NCBI RefSeq assembly: GCF_039727615.1
Contig: NZ_CP152474.1
Span: forward strand, 1,488,001 to 1,552,000
Direction of reading: 5' to 3'
DNA from: Leclercia sp. S52
GTDB taxonomy: Bacteria > Pseudomonadota > Gammaproteobacteria > Enterobacterales > Enterobacteriaceae
DNA length: 64,000 bases
Below, in pieces: positions 36,684 through 46,067 of this stretch. The translations under genes were made by a program, and so were the position numbers. The notes below the pieces were generated by a model. The model did no database searches and was not told the DNA's origin. It saw only the letters and a list, made by a program, of their open reading frames with translations. How positions within the stretch are numbered: position 1 is the stretch's first letter; every line of letters starts with the position of its first letter.

Positions 36684-38155
36684 AACAGTGATTATTGGCG
36701 CCGGTTTTGGCGGATTAGCCCTGGCCATTCGGCTGCAGGCGCAGGGTATTGCCACACTTCTGCTGGAGCAGCGGGACAAGCCCGGCGGGCGGGCGTACGT
36801 TTATCAGGATAAAGGGTTCACCTTTGACGCCGGGCCGACGGTGATCACCGATCCCAGCGCCATCGAAGAGCTGTTTACCCTCGCCGGAAAGCGGATGGCG
36901 GATTACGTCGAACTGCTGCCGGTGACGCCGTTCTATCGCCTGTGCTGGGAGACGGGCGAGGTGTTTGATTACGACAATGTGCAGACCCGGCTGGAAGAGC
37001 AGATAAGACGTTTTAACCCGCGCGACGTGGAGGGTTACCGCAAGTTTCACGCCTACTCGCGGGAGGTGTTTAACGAGGGGTATCTCAAACTCGGCACGGT
37101 GCCGTTCCTCTCTTTTCGCGATATGCTCCGCGCCGCGCCGCAGCTCACCCGCCTGCAGGCCTGGCGCAGCGTCTACGGCATGGTCTCGCGCTTTATCGAG
37201 AATGAACAGCTGCGCCAGGCGTTCTCCTTTCATTCCCTGCTGGTGGGGGGCAATCCCTTTGCGACCTCGTCCATTTATACCCTGATCCACGCCCTTGAGC
37301 GTGAGTGGGGCGTCTGGTTTGCCCGGGGTGGCACCGGGGCGCTGGTGCAGGGGCTGGTGAAGCTCTATCAGGACCTCGGCGGCGAGCTGCAGCTGAATGC
37401 CGAAGTAACCCGGCTGGTAGCCGAGGGGGGAGCATATTCGCGCCGTGGAGCTAAAGGACGGCCAGACCATTCCGACCGCGGCGGTGGCCTCCAACGCTGA
37501 CGTGGTGCACACCTATGAAAAGCTGCTGGGTCATCATCCGGCGGGGGCCGCGCGGGCAGCATCGCTCAAGCGCAAACGCATGAGTAACTCTCTGTTTGTG
37601 CTCTATTTCGGCCTCAATAAGCAGCACGATCTCGCGCACCACACCGTCTGTTTCGGGCCGCGCTATAAAGAGCTGATCGACGACATCTTTAATAAAAACG
37701 CGCTGGCGGAGGATTTTTCGCTCTACCTGCACGCCCCCTGCGTCACCGATCCCTCCCTGGCGCCGCCGGGCTGCGGCAGCTATTACGTGTTAGCCCCGGT
37801 GCCTCACTTAGGCACCGCGGATCTCGACTGGAACATTGAAGGGCCGCGCCTGCGCGACCGGATTTTTGCCTGGCTTGAAGCCCACTACATGCCGGGGCTG
37901 CGCAGCCAGCTGGTGACCCACCGCATCTTCACCCCCTTCGATTTTCGCGACCAGCTGGGGGCTCATCTGGGCTCCGCCTTCTCTGTCGAACCGATCCTGC
38001 GCCAGAGCGCCTGGTTCCGGCCGCATAACCGCGACAGCCGGATCCCCAACCTTTACCTCGTCGGGGCGGGTACCCATCCGGGGGCCGGTATTCCCGGAGT
38101 GATCGGTTCGGCCAAAGCCACCGCAGGGCTGATGCTGGAGGCGCTTTCCCGATGA
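36676..38155 (+). CDS. crtI: Phytoene desaturase CrtI (frameshifted)
   Basis: A flavin-dependent four-step desaturase from phytoene to lycopene, 492 residues if repaired, the length of Pantoea CrtI. The N-terminal motif VIIGAGFGGLALAIRLQAQG is the dinucleotide fold and DKPGGRAYVYQDKGFTFDAGPT follows. The break is in the G6 run 37425-37430 (expected G5), inside VAEGEHIRAV. Downstream blocks are RMSNSLFVLYFGLN, LAPVPHLG, TPFDFRDQL and the C-terminal flavin motif YLVGAGTHPGAGIPGVIGSA. It ends with a 4-base overlap on crtB. Confidence 0.95.
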
Positions 38156-39078
38156 ACACCACCCTGATGGATCACGCCACCGACACCATCGCCGTGGGAT
38201 CGAAAAGCTTTGCCACCGCGGCGAGGCTTTTTGACCCGGCGACCCGACGTAGCGTGCTGATGCTCTACGCCTGGTGCCGCTACTGCGACGACGTTATCGA
38301 CGGCCAGGAGCTGGGATTTAACGTCACGCCCGTGGCCAGCGTCCAGGCAGAACAGCGCCTGGAGATGCTCAAAAATCAGACCCTGCGCGCGTGGGAAGGG
38401 GCCGAGATGAGTGAGCCCGCCTTCGCCGCCTTTCAGGAGGTGGCCCTGGGCCACAATATCCCGCTCCAGCTGGCTTACGATCATCTTGACGGCTTTGCCA
38501 TGGACGTGCGCGAGACCCATTACGAGACCTTCGATGACACCCTGCAATACTGCTACAGCGTGGCGGGGGTGGTGGGGTTGATGATGGCGAGGGTGATGGG
38601 GGTACGCGATGAAGCCGTGCTCGACCGTGCCTGTGATTTAGGCCTGGCGTTTCAGCTGACCAACATCGCCCGGGATATCGTCGAGGATGCCCGGGTGGGC
38701 CGCTGTTACCTGCCGGCTCAGTGGCTGGTAGAGGAGAACATCCCCCCGGAGGCGATTGCGACGCCACAGATGCGTCAGCCCCTCGCGGGACTTGCCCGGC
38801 GGCTGGTGGCAGAAGCTGAACCCTATTATGCCTCTGCCCGGGCGGGGCTGGCCGGGCTGCCGCTGCGATCCGCATGGGCGATCGCCTCGGCGCACGGGGT
38901 GTATCGTGAGATTGGTATTAAGGTCAGCGCAGCGGGCCCCCGCGCCTGGGATTCACGGCAGGGAACCAGCGCGTTTGAGAAGTCGGGATTACTGCTGAAA
39001 GGCGCCGGGCTGGCACTCACTTCTCGTTTTGCGACGCCGGCACCGCGTCCCGCCGGGCTCTGGCAGCGCCCGCGCTAG
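38152..39078 (+). CDS. crtB: Phytoene synthase CrtB
   Basis: A 308-residue squalene/phytoene synthase that joins two GGPP molecules into phytoene. The substrate-binding aspartate motifs are YCDDVIDGQ (about residues 43-51) and NIARDIVEDA (about residues 168-177), with AWCRYCDDV as the family signature and DGFAMDVRE the central helix. It is intact. It starts by overlapping crtI (ATGA) and its last 62 bases overlap the convergent crtZ. Confidence 0.96.
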   Translation: MNTTLMDHATDTIAVGSKSFATAARLFDPATRRSVLMLYAWCRYCDDVIDGQELGFNVTPVASVQAEQRLEMLKNQTLRAWEGAEMSEPAFAAFQEVALGHNIPLQLAYDHLDGFAMDVRETHYETFDDTLQYCYSVAGVVGLMMARVMGVRDEAVLDRACDLGLAFQLTNIARDIVEDARVGRCYLPAQWLVEENIPPEAIATPQMRQPLAGLARRLVAEAEPYYASARAGLAGLPLRSAWAIASAHGVYREIGIKVSAAGPRAWDSRQGTSAFEKSGLLLKGAGLALTSRFATPAPRPAGLWQRPR

Positions 39079-39553
39079 CCGCACTGCGGGCCTTGCGCTG
39101 GCGTAACGTGGCCTGCAACTTTTCAATCGGCGGCGCATACAGAAAACCAAAGGAGACGCAGTCCTCTTTGCCCCGCACCGCGTGGTGCAGACGGTGCGCC
39201 AGATACAGGCGCTTGAGATAACCCCGGCGCGGGATATAGCGAAACGGCCAGCGCTGATGCACCAGCCCGTCGTGCACCATAAAGTAGAGTGCGCCGTAAG
39301 CCGTCATCCCGGCACCTATCCACTGGAGCGGCCACAGGCCCCAGGTCCCCAGCGCAATCAGCACAATCGCCAGCACGGCGAATACCACCGCGTAGAGATC
39401 GTTAACCTCAAACCAGCGGGTGCGCGGCTCGTGATGCGACTCATGCCATCCCCAACCCCAACCGTGCATGATGTACTTATGCGCAAGGGCGGCGACCAAC
39501 TCCATGGCGGCAACGGTTAAAAACACGATTATGGTGTTGTACAACGCGAGCAT
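39017..39553 (-). CDS. crtZ: Beta-carotene 3-hydroxylase CrtZ
   Basis: A 178-residue membrane di-iron hydroxylase that turns beta-carotene into zeaxanthin. Four hydrophobic segments and the histidine boxes HKYIMHGWGWGWHESHHE, MVHDGLVHQRWPF and AHRLHHAVRG match the family. It is transcribed against crtB and overlaps its end by 62 bases, as an antisense pair. The C-terminus is Ala/Arg-rich and longer than the catalytic core, in the part that overlaps crtB. A purine-rich GGGGGG tract lies upstream. Confidence 0.95.
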   Translation of the reverse strand: MLALYNTIIVFLTVAAMELVAALAHKYIMHGWGWGWHESHHEPRTRWFEVNDLYAVVFAVLAIVLIALGTWGLWPLQWIGAGMTAYGALYFMVHDGLVHQRWPFRYIPRRGYLKRLYLAHRLHHAVRGKEDCVSFGFLYAPPIEKLQATLRQRKARSAASAGAARARRDAVPASQNEK

Positions 39554-40129
39554 TGGTACTCCTTGGGCTCGGGGGGGATGTGGTGTCAGGTATTAAGCGT
39601 AACACTTAATTGAAGGACTGGTTGGAAAGTGGGAGCGGTAGGTGCTATTAGTTGCGTGAACGGCTGTTTACTACGATAACAATGGAATTTTGCAAAGAAA
39701 TCACGGGCAATTTTTGCACTAGGCGAACAGAATGGTAGACCACAAAATTTATTAGTTCATATTAGGTCTTGAAGGGGATAATATTTTTTTTAAAGAATTG
39801 TAGCTAGTGCAAGTTGCTTATTGCTGCCGCTAGTTGCCTTGACGCACATTTTTTACATTAACGTTTCCGAAGTTTTCATTTCTAATGTATAAAGATTTTC
39901 TGTGTCCAGTTTTGGTTGATGCAAGATAAAGTGTTGCCCTCAACAAATCATGTATGGGAAAACAAAAAGATTTAGTCAGCATGATCTATGAGAAAATAAA
40001 TATGGACAATTATGCTGCAAAATTAATATTTGACATATAGCAGTTAAATCATTATTTTCTTGTATAACACATCATTCCCTGATGAATTATATGAACCACT
40101 AACCTCTGTGAGAAGTGTAAGCAATTATC
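39554..40129. other. AT-rich 576-base gap with no gene
   Basis: This stretch marks an abrupt change from the GC-rich crt cluster to AT-rich DNA. I find no open frame over about 40 codons, no tRNA and no terminator-like hairpin. It probably holds the promoter of the gene at 40130 and may contain the junction of two separate acquisitions. Confidence 0.5.
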
Positions 40130-40978
40130 ATGAAACTTTTACTTATAACTAATTCAAAGGAAGCCGAACCAGGCTACCTTGTTACTAAGAATACAAAGAA
40201 AGATTTCTTGGAAATTTATAAAGAAAATTTGAAGAAAGAGAATTTATTCCAATTAATGTTTAGTTATTCTTTTTTGAAATCAGGTTATACATATTTTTAT
40301 CAAGATGAATGTGAATTGCAAACTATAAAGATAGATAAGCCATCCGGCCAAAATGATATCTGGTCTAAAATTATGCTAAGCTCTCTTATAATAAATAAAA
40401 AGGCTATTATTTCCGGTGGTGTAAAGTACGACAATTCAATATTTAAGGGGTTATTTAAAACAGAAAATCATTTTCAAGAGGTAATAAAGTCATTACCTTC
40501 GACCGACTCTGAGATATTTATTTGTGATATTGGTACAGTTAATGCCTGTTATATTGAGGAAATATCATCAGTTGGTATTTATGTCGTTAATGCTGGGCAA
40601 GTCATCCCCTCAGTTAATTATTCCGATCAAATGTGGTCTTATATTAGAGAAGGGATTATTAATGTATTCGGAAACTTAAATGCAAAAAAAATAAATTTGA
40701 TAGATGAAACAGTGTCACATGGTAATGCAAATATAAGCTTGACAAGCGAACTTAAGAAACTTTCAGCTGAAATAGGCCTTAGTTTTGATAGGAAGTCAAC
40801 TTATGCCTTATACTCTGAATTAAACGGAACTCTAGATACTCTTAAAGCAGAACAATCTCTTAGCTCATTAGATTTGGTACCTTCGTTGCGTGCATTAGCA
40901 AAACAAATGATTGATAATCCAAATCACTTAAAAAAAGGTAAATCACAATTTATCTTTAGATATATCCTTTGGCATTGA
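40130..40978 (+). CDS. AT-rich hypothetical protein
   Basis: A 282-residue soluble protein I do not recognise. It starts MKLLLITNSKEAEPGYLVTK and contains a strand-rich middle (SEIFICDIGTVNACYIEEIS) and a C-terminal segment SLDLVPSLRALAKQMIDNP. No clear catalytic motif or signal peptide. Codon use is AT-rich (many AAA, ATA and TTA codons), unlike the backbone and the crt genes, so it came from a different source. Neighbouring genes are also orphans of low GC content, so a remnant of a mobile or defence island is possible. Confidence 0.6.
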   Translation: MKLLLITNSKEAEPGYLVTKNTKKDFLEIYKENLKKENLFQLMFSYSFLKSGYTYFYQDECELQTIKIDKPSGQNDIWSKIMLSSLIINKKAIISGGVKYDNSIFKGLFKTENHFQEVIKSLPSTDSEIFICDIGTVNACYIEEISSVGIYVVNAGQVIPSVNYSDQMWSYIREGIINVFGNLNAKKINLIDETVSHGNANISLTSELKKLSAEIGLSFDRKSTYALYSELNGTLDTLKAEQSLSSLDLVPSLRALAKQMIDNPNHLKKGKSQFIFRYILWH

Positions 40979-41286
40979 CGTTGGATTATTAACCAGACTA
41001 CAAGGTTCTTTTGAGGGTGGGTATAATAGAAGTTTCAAATTAGAAATGGATTTTTGACTGTTTTTGAATCCGGAGTGGTATTGAATTGGTCGATAATACT
41101 CCCATCACATATTTAATGTCATTGCATCTTTTTCCTCCATTTTGTGAAGTTCAAATACTAAAAATGAATGTATCAAGCGAACGCCTCGCCTTAAGTAATG
41201 CACTACTTACAAAAACTCGATGCATTGTGCCCAGTAAATTAGCATCCATGTATCTATTATCAGGTAATGAATTTTTTAATTAATTA

Positions 41287-41312
41287 AAAAGCCCTTATGT
41301 CTGAGGGCTTTT
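41287..41312. terminator. Bidirectional intrinsic terminator
   Basis: AAAAGCCCT and AGGGCTTTT form a perfect 9-bp stem with an 8-base loop; the A- and T-runs at the two ends make it work on both strands. It ends the transcript of the coiled-coil gene on the minus strand. The gap from 40979 to 41286 holds only a TTG-start frame of 65 codons (41086-41283) that I do not support. Confidence 0.8.
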
Positions 41313-41375
41313 ATGTTTTTTTTATTTTAGTATCAGACAATACATGTCTAAAGAAAAACATGCTTATTGTCTATC

Positions 41376-42368
41376 CTATGTTTTATCAGAATCAGTTGGC
41401 TTCATTCTATCCTTTACTGAATCCCATAAGGATTGAATTCCTGGAGGAAGTTCTGTTTTGTCAGAAAATGCAGAATTTCCTGACATATTCCAATCTTTAA
41501 ATACTAATACAGCATCTTCTTTTGTTGATGTTGCGCCGTAAATTTGAAGGAATACTTGTCCAAACATAAGGGCGTGTCTTCTGTCTTTTCTCAAGATTGA
41601 TTCATGAGTATATTTTTTAGAATTTCCAAGACATATGTACGCTAACCAAGAAAGAATGGAAATGCCAATTAACCCTCGCGTGAAGAAATATATTAACTCG
41701 AAACCCTTTAGATTGTTAAAATCAATGGTTGTATAAAGAGTATAAAATGAGGCGCATACGGAAAGTAGTCCAAATATACAACCTACAACAGCCCAAATTT
41801 GTGACATTATAATAAAATAATTATCATCAGAACTTAATTCGTTTTTGACACTATCAACATACCCTGGTATTTTCTCATCAATTCGTTCTTGTTGCACTCG
41901 GCTTTGTAATTCATTATTTGACAATTCAAGTTGCTTTATGCGAGATACCGTCTGTTCTAATAATGTGTCTTTCTCAGAATTTAAGTTTTCTAAATGCTCA
42001 TTTTTGATAAGTAACGTCGAATTAGATTCTTCAAGCGCAGTCAGGCGACTTGTAAATATACGTAATCTCTCGCGAAGTTCATTTTTTTCTATTGTTAACT
42101 CATTTATGTCAAAATCTTTATGAATGAAAAATTCATCATTTTTGTTCGTTCTTTGCATTTTCTCTCTTCGAATAGTTTGCCAATAGTATTTTTCGAATTC
42201 CTTAAATTCGCCATTAGTCAATAATTCTTTAAGATATGAGCGTTCATTTAAACTTAAGTAAATTGAATCATCATTTAAAAGTTCATGATACCTTTTTATT
42301 ATAAGGTCATTATCTTTATTGTTTTTATCAATATCGTTAGTGCTATTTTTATTATTTTCTATGGACAT
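41376..42368 (-). CDS. Coiled-coil protein with two C-terminal membrane segments
   Basis: A 330-residue protein. The N-terminus (1-60) is Asn/Asp/Lys-rich; a long coiled coil spans about residues 90-162 (heptad-like LTIEKNELRERLRIF); membrane segments lie at about 184-212 and 226-248; the cytosolic C-terminus (about 250-330) has SKKYTHESILRKDRRHALMFG and PPGIQSLWDSVKDRM. This layout resembles effector-type membrane proteins of several defence and stress systems, and the C-terminal segment resembles DUF6161-like domains, but I cannot assign it. AT-rich, and divergent from the FRG gene. Confidence 0.65.
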   Translation of the reverse strand: MSIENNKNSTNDIDKNNKDNDLIIKRYHELLNDDSIYLSLNERSYLKELLTNGEFKEFEKYYWQTIRREKMQRTNKNDEFFIHKDFDINELTIEKNELRERLRIFTSRLTALEESNSTLLIKNEHLENLNSEKDTLLEQTVSRIKQLELSNNELQSRVQQERIDEKIPGYVDSVKNELSSDDNYFIIMSQIWAVVGCIFGLLSVCASFYTLYTTIDFNNLKGFELIYFFTRGLIGISILSWLAYICLGNSKKYTHESILRKDRRHALMFGQVFLQIYGATSTKEDAVLVFKDWNMSGNSAFSDKTELPPGIQSLWDSVKDRMKPTDSDKT

Positions 42369-42714
42369 AGCTCATTCCTTTAAATTTATTTTATTAAACA
42401 CCATATCTTTAACTATGGTTAGAATACCATCAAGGCTATTAACAATGCCAGTATATTGAGATGAAAAATTATGCTTAGCCATATGTTTACGATTTGTATC
42501 TAAAGATTTTGGCGCAATGCATCAGGCATGCTCACCATTACGACTTAAGTAAAAGCGTTGGCCGTAAAGGTGTGAAGGTAACTTAGTTCTTTTATAATGT
42601 ACTGACTGTAAATGATAGATTTATGAAAAAATAACAGCAGAGTATATACTGATGTGCTGCTGGCTAATTTTTATTGTTAATTTTAATTGTAGTGAAATGA
42701 AGCGGAGGGAACCA
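42369..42714. other. AT-rich divergent intergenic region
   Basis: The 345 bases between the coiled-coil gene and the FRG gene, including the divergent promoters. I see no gene, repeat or RNA signature here. Confidence 0.45.
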
Positions 42715-43518
42715 GTGAAAGTAATTGATGCGGATTTATTTGGTCCAGTGGTTGCACCTGATGAGTTTTGGCAAATCATCGAACTTGCTTCTGCCGGTGA
42801 GGGCGAGACAAAAAACATCTATCTCTGGAGAGGACAAGGCAATATAGCCTGGCCAATACATAGCTCGGCATACAGGCGATTAGAGAAAAACAAAACCTGT
42901 ACGCCTTCCGAAATAAGTATGCGTGACTATGAGAGAGAGCTTTTATTAAACGCTAAACATCAAGGCTACCATTACGAAAATGGTCGCATGCTGGCTGATT
43001 TTGAACTCCTGGCAAAGCTGCAACATCATGGTGCAGCAACGCGACTGGTCGATTTTTCAAGAAACATGCTCGTCGCTCTCTGGTTTGCGTGTAATTCTGA
43101 GAGAGACAAAACAGGATTGTTGTTTGGTCTGTATTGGGCAGGAGTTAATGGCTTTGAGGGAAGGCCTGAACCTCGTGCTTATAATGATATTTTCGGAACG
43201 GGAGACCCTAAAGCCGACGACGAGCTGGAAAACTTTCCGAGACTTTGGCAGCCTCCTGTCGTGACGAAAAGAATCGCAGCTCAAAGTGCACAGTTTCTTT
43301 ACAGCCGAGTAAGCGATGCCCGGACTGGCAGTTTGGTCTTTGGGGAGAACCCGAACTATCTCAACCTGATTGCTCTTACGCCTGAACTTAAACAGCAATG
43401 CTTGCGCTTGCTCGAGAGTTTATTTGATATCAGGCAGTTCACTCTCTTTCCGGATGTGGATGGTTTTTGTTATGCCAACAGTATTAGTTTTGACAGCCAC
43501 AGTAATGAACGATGGTAG
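42715..43518 (+). CDS. FRG-domain protein
   Basis: A 267-residue protein of the FRG domain family. The signature is NIYLWRGQGNIAWPIHSSAYR (about residues 30-50), then ADFELLAKLQHHGAATRLVD with FSRNMLVALWFA. FRG proteins are found in mobile and defence regions; activity is not established. GTG 42715 is preferred because GGAGGG (42704-42709) lies 5 bases before it, while ATG 42697 and the upstream frame start have no ribosome site. Less AT-rich than the two genes to its left. It is the last gene before rybB. Confidence 0.8.
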   Translation: MKVIDADLFGPVVAPDEFWQIIELASAGEGETKNIYLWRGQGNIAWPIHSSAYRRLEKNKTCTPSEISMRDYERELLLNAKHQGYHYENGRMLADFELLAKLQHHGAATRLVDFSRNMLVALWFACNSERDKTGLLFGLYWAGVNGFEGRPEPRAYNDIFGTGDPKADDELENFPRLWQPPVVTKRIAAQSAQFLYSRVSDARTGSLVFGENPNYLNLIALTPELKQQCLRLLESLFDIRQFTLFPDVDGFCYANSISFDSHSNERW

Positions 43519-43547
43519 ATGAGGGGATAATCATGAATTTCAGGCAA

Positions 43548-43627
43548 CAAAAAACCCATCAACCTTGAACCAAAACGGCGGGGTTGATGGGCTCCACAAA
43601 TTGGGGACATCAAAGAAAAGCAGTGGC
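43548..43627 (-). ncRNA. rybB: RybB small regulatory RNA
   Basis: The minus strand reads GCCACTGCTTTTCTTTGATG, then CCCCAATTTGTGGAGCCC, then a 10-bp stem CCCATCAACC/GGTTGATGGG and a T6 tail: E. coli RybB with few changes. RybB is a sigma-E-induced, Hfq-dependent sRNA that represses outer-membrane porin mRNAs with its 5' seed (GCCACTGC). A sigma-E promoter precedes it. In E. coli rybB also lies between rcdA and ybjL, so it marks the backbone edge of the inserted block. Confidence 0.95.
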
Positions 43628-43632
43628 AATAG

Positions 43633-43660
43633 TTATGACTGACGTCTGACAGAAAAGTTC
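43633..43660 (-). promoter_or_regulatory. Sigma-E promoter of rybB
   Basis: Minus strand GAACTT at -35, a 16-base spacer and TCATAA at -10, five bases before the RybB 5' end. GAACTT is the sigma-E -35 core. Confidence 0.8.
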
Positions 43661-43702
43661 GGCACATCGCGAATTTTTTTCGCCCTTGCGCAAATTTCTC
43701 CC

Positions 43703-45388
43703 TTACCCCAGCCCCGGCCAGATGATGATGATCAAGGTCCCCGCCAGGGTTAACAGCACGTTAGCGATGGCATAGGTGCCCGCATAGCCCAGCGCCGGAA
43801 TGTTACTGCGTGCGGTATCGCTGATGATTTCCATCGCGGGCGCGCAGGTACGGGCCCCCATCATCGCGCCAAACAGCATGGCGCGGTTCATGCGCAGCAC
43901 GTAGGCGCCGAACAGGAAACAGATCACCACCGGCACCAGGCTGACGATTAACCCGGCGACAAGCATCTGCCAGCCCACCGCGCCCAGGCTGTGGCCAATG
44001 CCGCTGCCCGCGCTTAAGCCCACGCCCGCCATAAACACCATCAGGCCAAACTCTTTCACCATGTTCAGCGCGCCCTGCGGGATATAGCCGAAGGTCGGGT
44101 GGTTGGCTCGCAGGAAGCCGAGCATGATCCCGGCGAACAGCAGGCCGGCGGCGTTACCGATGCCGAAGCTAAAGTTGCTGAACTGGAAGGTGATCATCCC
44201 GATCATCAGGCCGACAATAAAGAAGGCGCAGAACGCCAGCAGGTCGGTCACTTGGCTGTGAATGGAGATAAAGCCGATGCGGTCGGCGACGGTCTTCACG
44301 CGGCGCGTGTCGCCGCTCACCTGCAGCACATCCCCCTTGTTCAGGACGATGTTGTCATCAATAGGCATCTCAATCTGGCTGCGGATCACCCGGTTGAGGA
44401 AGCAACCGTGGTCGGTCAGCTTGAGCTGTGCCAGGCGGCGGCCCACGGCGTTGTGGTTCTTGACCACGATCTCTTCGGTGACGATGCGCATGTCGAGCAG
44501 GTCGCGGTCGAACACCTCTTTGCCGTTACGGAAGCTCGGATCGAGACGGGCGTGCGCATCCGGATAACCCACCAGCGCGATATCATCACCCATCTGCAAT
44601 ACCGCATCGCCGTCCGGGTTCGCCAGGATGCCGTTACGGCGAATACGTTCGATATAGCAGCCGGTCTGGCGATAGATGCCCAGCTCGCGCAGATTTTTAC
44701 CGTCCGCCCAGGCCACCAGTTCCGGACCCACACGGTAGGCGCGGATCACCGGCAGATAGACTTTGCGCTTGCTGTCGGTATCCAGGCCGCGCTCGCGGGC
44801 GATCTGCTGGGCGCTGGTCTGCAGATCCTGATGCTGCAGTTTCGGCAGATAGCGCGCGCCGACAATCAGGCTTACCAGACCAATCAGATAGGTCAGGGCA
44901 TAGCCGAGGCTGAGGTGATCCAGCGCCTGCGACAGCTGGGCGTTATCCAGCCCGAGATGGCGCAGCGTATCCCCGGCACCCACCAGCACCGGCGTGGAGG
45001 TCATCGAGCCGGCCAGCATCCCCGCCGTCAGGCCGATATCCCAGCCAAACAGTTTGCCTAAACCTAACGCGATGAGCAGGGCGCTGCCGACCATCACCAG
45101 CGCCAGCATCAGATAATTTTTGCCGTCGCGGAAGAAAATAGAAAAAAAGTTGGGCCCGGCTTCGACGCCGACACAAAAAATAAACAGCATAAAGCCCAGA
45201 TTCAGGGCGTCGGTGTTAATGCTGAAATGCTGCTGGCCTAATAATAACGAAACGACTAAAACGCCAATAGAATTACCGAGTTGGATCGAGCCGAGACGTA
45301 ATTTACCCAGGCAAAGACCCAGAGCCAGTACCACAAATAATAACAGGATGTAATTCCCGTTTAACAATTCTGCGACGTTTATGTTCAC
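43703..45388 (-). CDS. ybjL: Putative transport protein YbjL (AAE family)
   Basis: A 561-residue membrane protein, equal in length to E. coli YbjL. Two halves of about five membrane segments ([21 protein letters not shown] and [18 protein letters not shown], the aspartate:alanine exchanger signatures) surround two soluble TrkA-C (RCK-C) domains, marked by [16 protein letters not shown] and [14 protein letters not shown]. It may be an antiporter for a dicarboxylate or amino acid; substrate unknown. Divergent from ybjM. Confidence 0.94.
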   Translation of the reverse strand: MNINVAELLNGNYILLLFVVLALGLCLGKLRLGSIQLGNSIGVLVVSLLLGQQHFSINTDALNLGFMLFIFCVGVEAGPNFFSIFFRDGKNYLMLALVMVGSALLIALGLGKLFGWDIGLTAGMLAGSMTSTPVLVGAGDTLRHLGLDNAQLSQALDHLSLGYALTYLIGLVSLIVGARYLPKLQHQDLQTSAQQIARERGLDTDSKRKVYLPVIRAYRVGPELVAWADGKNLRELGIYRQTGCYIERIRRNGILANPDGDAVLQMGDDIALVGYPDAHARLDPSFRNGKEVFDRDLLDMRIVTEEIVVKNHNAVGRRLAQLKLTDHGCFLNRVIRSQIEMPIDDNIVLNKGDVLQVSGDTRRVKTVADRIGFISIHSQVTDLLAFCAFFIVGLMIGMITFQFSNFSFGIGNAAGLLFAGIMLGFLRANHPTFGYIPQGALNMVKEFGLMVFMAGVGLSAGSGIGHSLGAVGWQMLVAGLIVSLVPVVICFLFGAYVLRMNRAMLFGAMMGARTCAPAMEIISDTARSNIPALGYAGTYAIANVLLTLAGTLIIIIWPGLG

Positions 45389-45663
45389 GGAGGATAACTT
45401 TTCGTTTACCAGTAAGTGGTTGAATGGGTGGGATATTTAGGCTACTGTTTTGCACTGTAAGAGAAGGAGTAACACTCTTGATCGCGCAGTATAATATATC
45501 CCACAAAGTAATACCAAACTATTAGTTAATTTTTAACAGATATCACCTTTTGATAGCGACGACGTAATGACGTGCTGATTTTGGCAAGGAATGCCGGGTG
45601 ACTCAACTAATTGGCGTCCACCGGACGAAAAATTATTTGCCCACACTGGCAGGGGGGGATAGA

Positions 45664-46054
45664 TTGAATATTAAACGTAACTGGTTTGGCGTGGCTTGCT
45701 GCTTTTTACTGTTCACCGCGGTTTGCGTCTGTCTGACGTTTAAGGTGAGGGGGGGCATTTATTTCCGCAGGCTACCCTGGGCTGGGGTTACTGTTCTTCA
45801 CCTTACCGGGTATCGCTGCCAGCTTCTTCTCCCGTGGCGGAGAGGTGATCAGGCCGCTGGTGGGGGCAATACTCGCCGCGCCGGTCTGCCTGGTGGTGAT
45901 GCGGATGATGTTTATCTCGTCACGCTCGCTGCTGCAGGAGTTAGCCTGGCTGTTGAGTGGCGTTTTCTGGTGTGCGTTAGGTGCGCTGTTCTTTCTGTTT
46001 GTGCGCCGGGCGCTCGAGAATCGTCGCGAGAAAATAAAAACGCCCTCAAGTTGA
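45664..46054 (+). CDS. ybjM: Inner-membrane protein YbjM (frameshifted)
   Basis: A 129-residue (if repaired) membrane protein with four hydrophobic segments, homologous to E. coli YbjM (125). The N-terminal half, NIKRNWFGVACCFLLFTAVC, is in one frame, then the G7 run 45749-45755 (expected G6) breaks it within KVRGAF. The second half, IRPLVGAILAAPVC... ELAWLLSGVFWCALGALFFL, matches YbjM. The most probable start is TTG 45664 after a GGGGGGGA Shine-Dalgarno. Function is unknown. Confidence 0.8.
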
Positions 46055-46060
46055 GGGCGT
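46034..46060 (-). terminator. Intrinsic terminator of grxA
   Basis: ACGCCCTCAA and TTGAGGGCGT (10-bp perfect stem) followed on the minus strand by TTTTTATTTT. It lies 8 bases beyond the grxA stop codon, and its far arm overlaps the ybjM C-terminal codons. Confidence 0.85.
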
Positions 46061-46067
46061 GAAAGGC

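Noticed and set aside
41086..41283. 65-codon frame with a TTG start
   Set aside because: No ribosome site, no similarity that I recognise, and it ends at a terminator; probably chance in AT-rich DNA.
28913..43547. Prophage or integrative element
   Set aside because: No integrase, phage structural gene, tRNA boundary or flanking repeat was seen.
43548..43627. attC-like or integron site because of the 10-bp inverted repeat
   Set aside because: The whole 80-base sequence is RybB with its terminator, and a sigma-E promoter precedes it.
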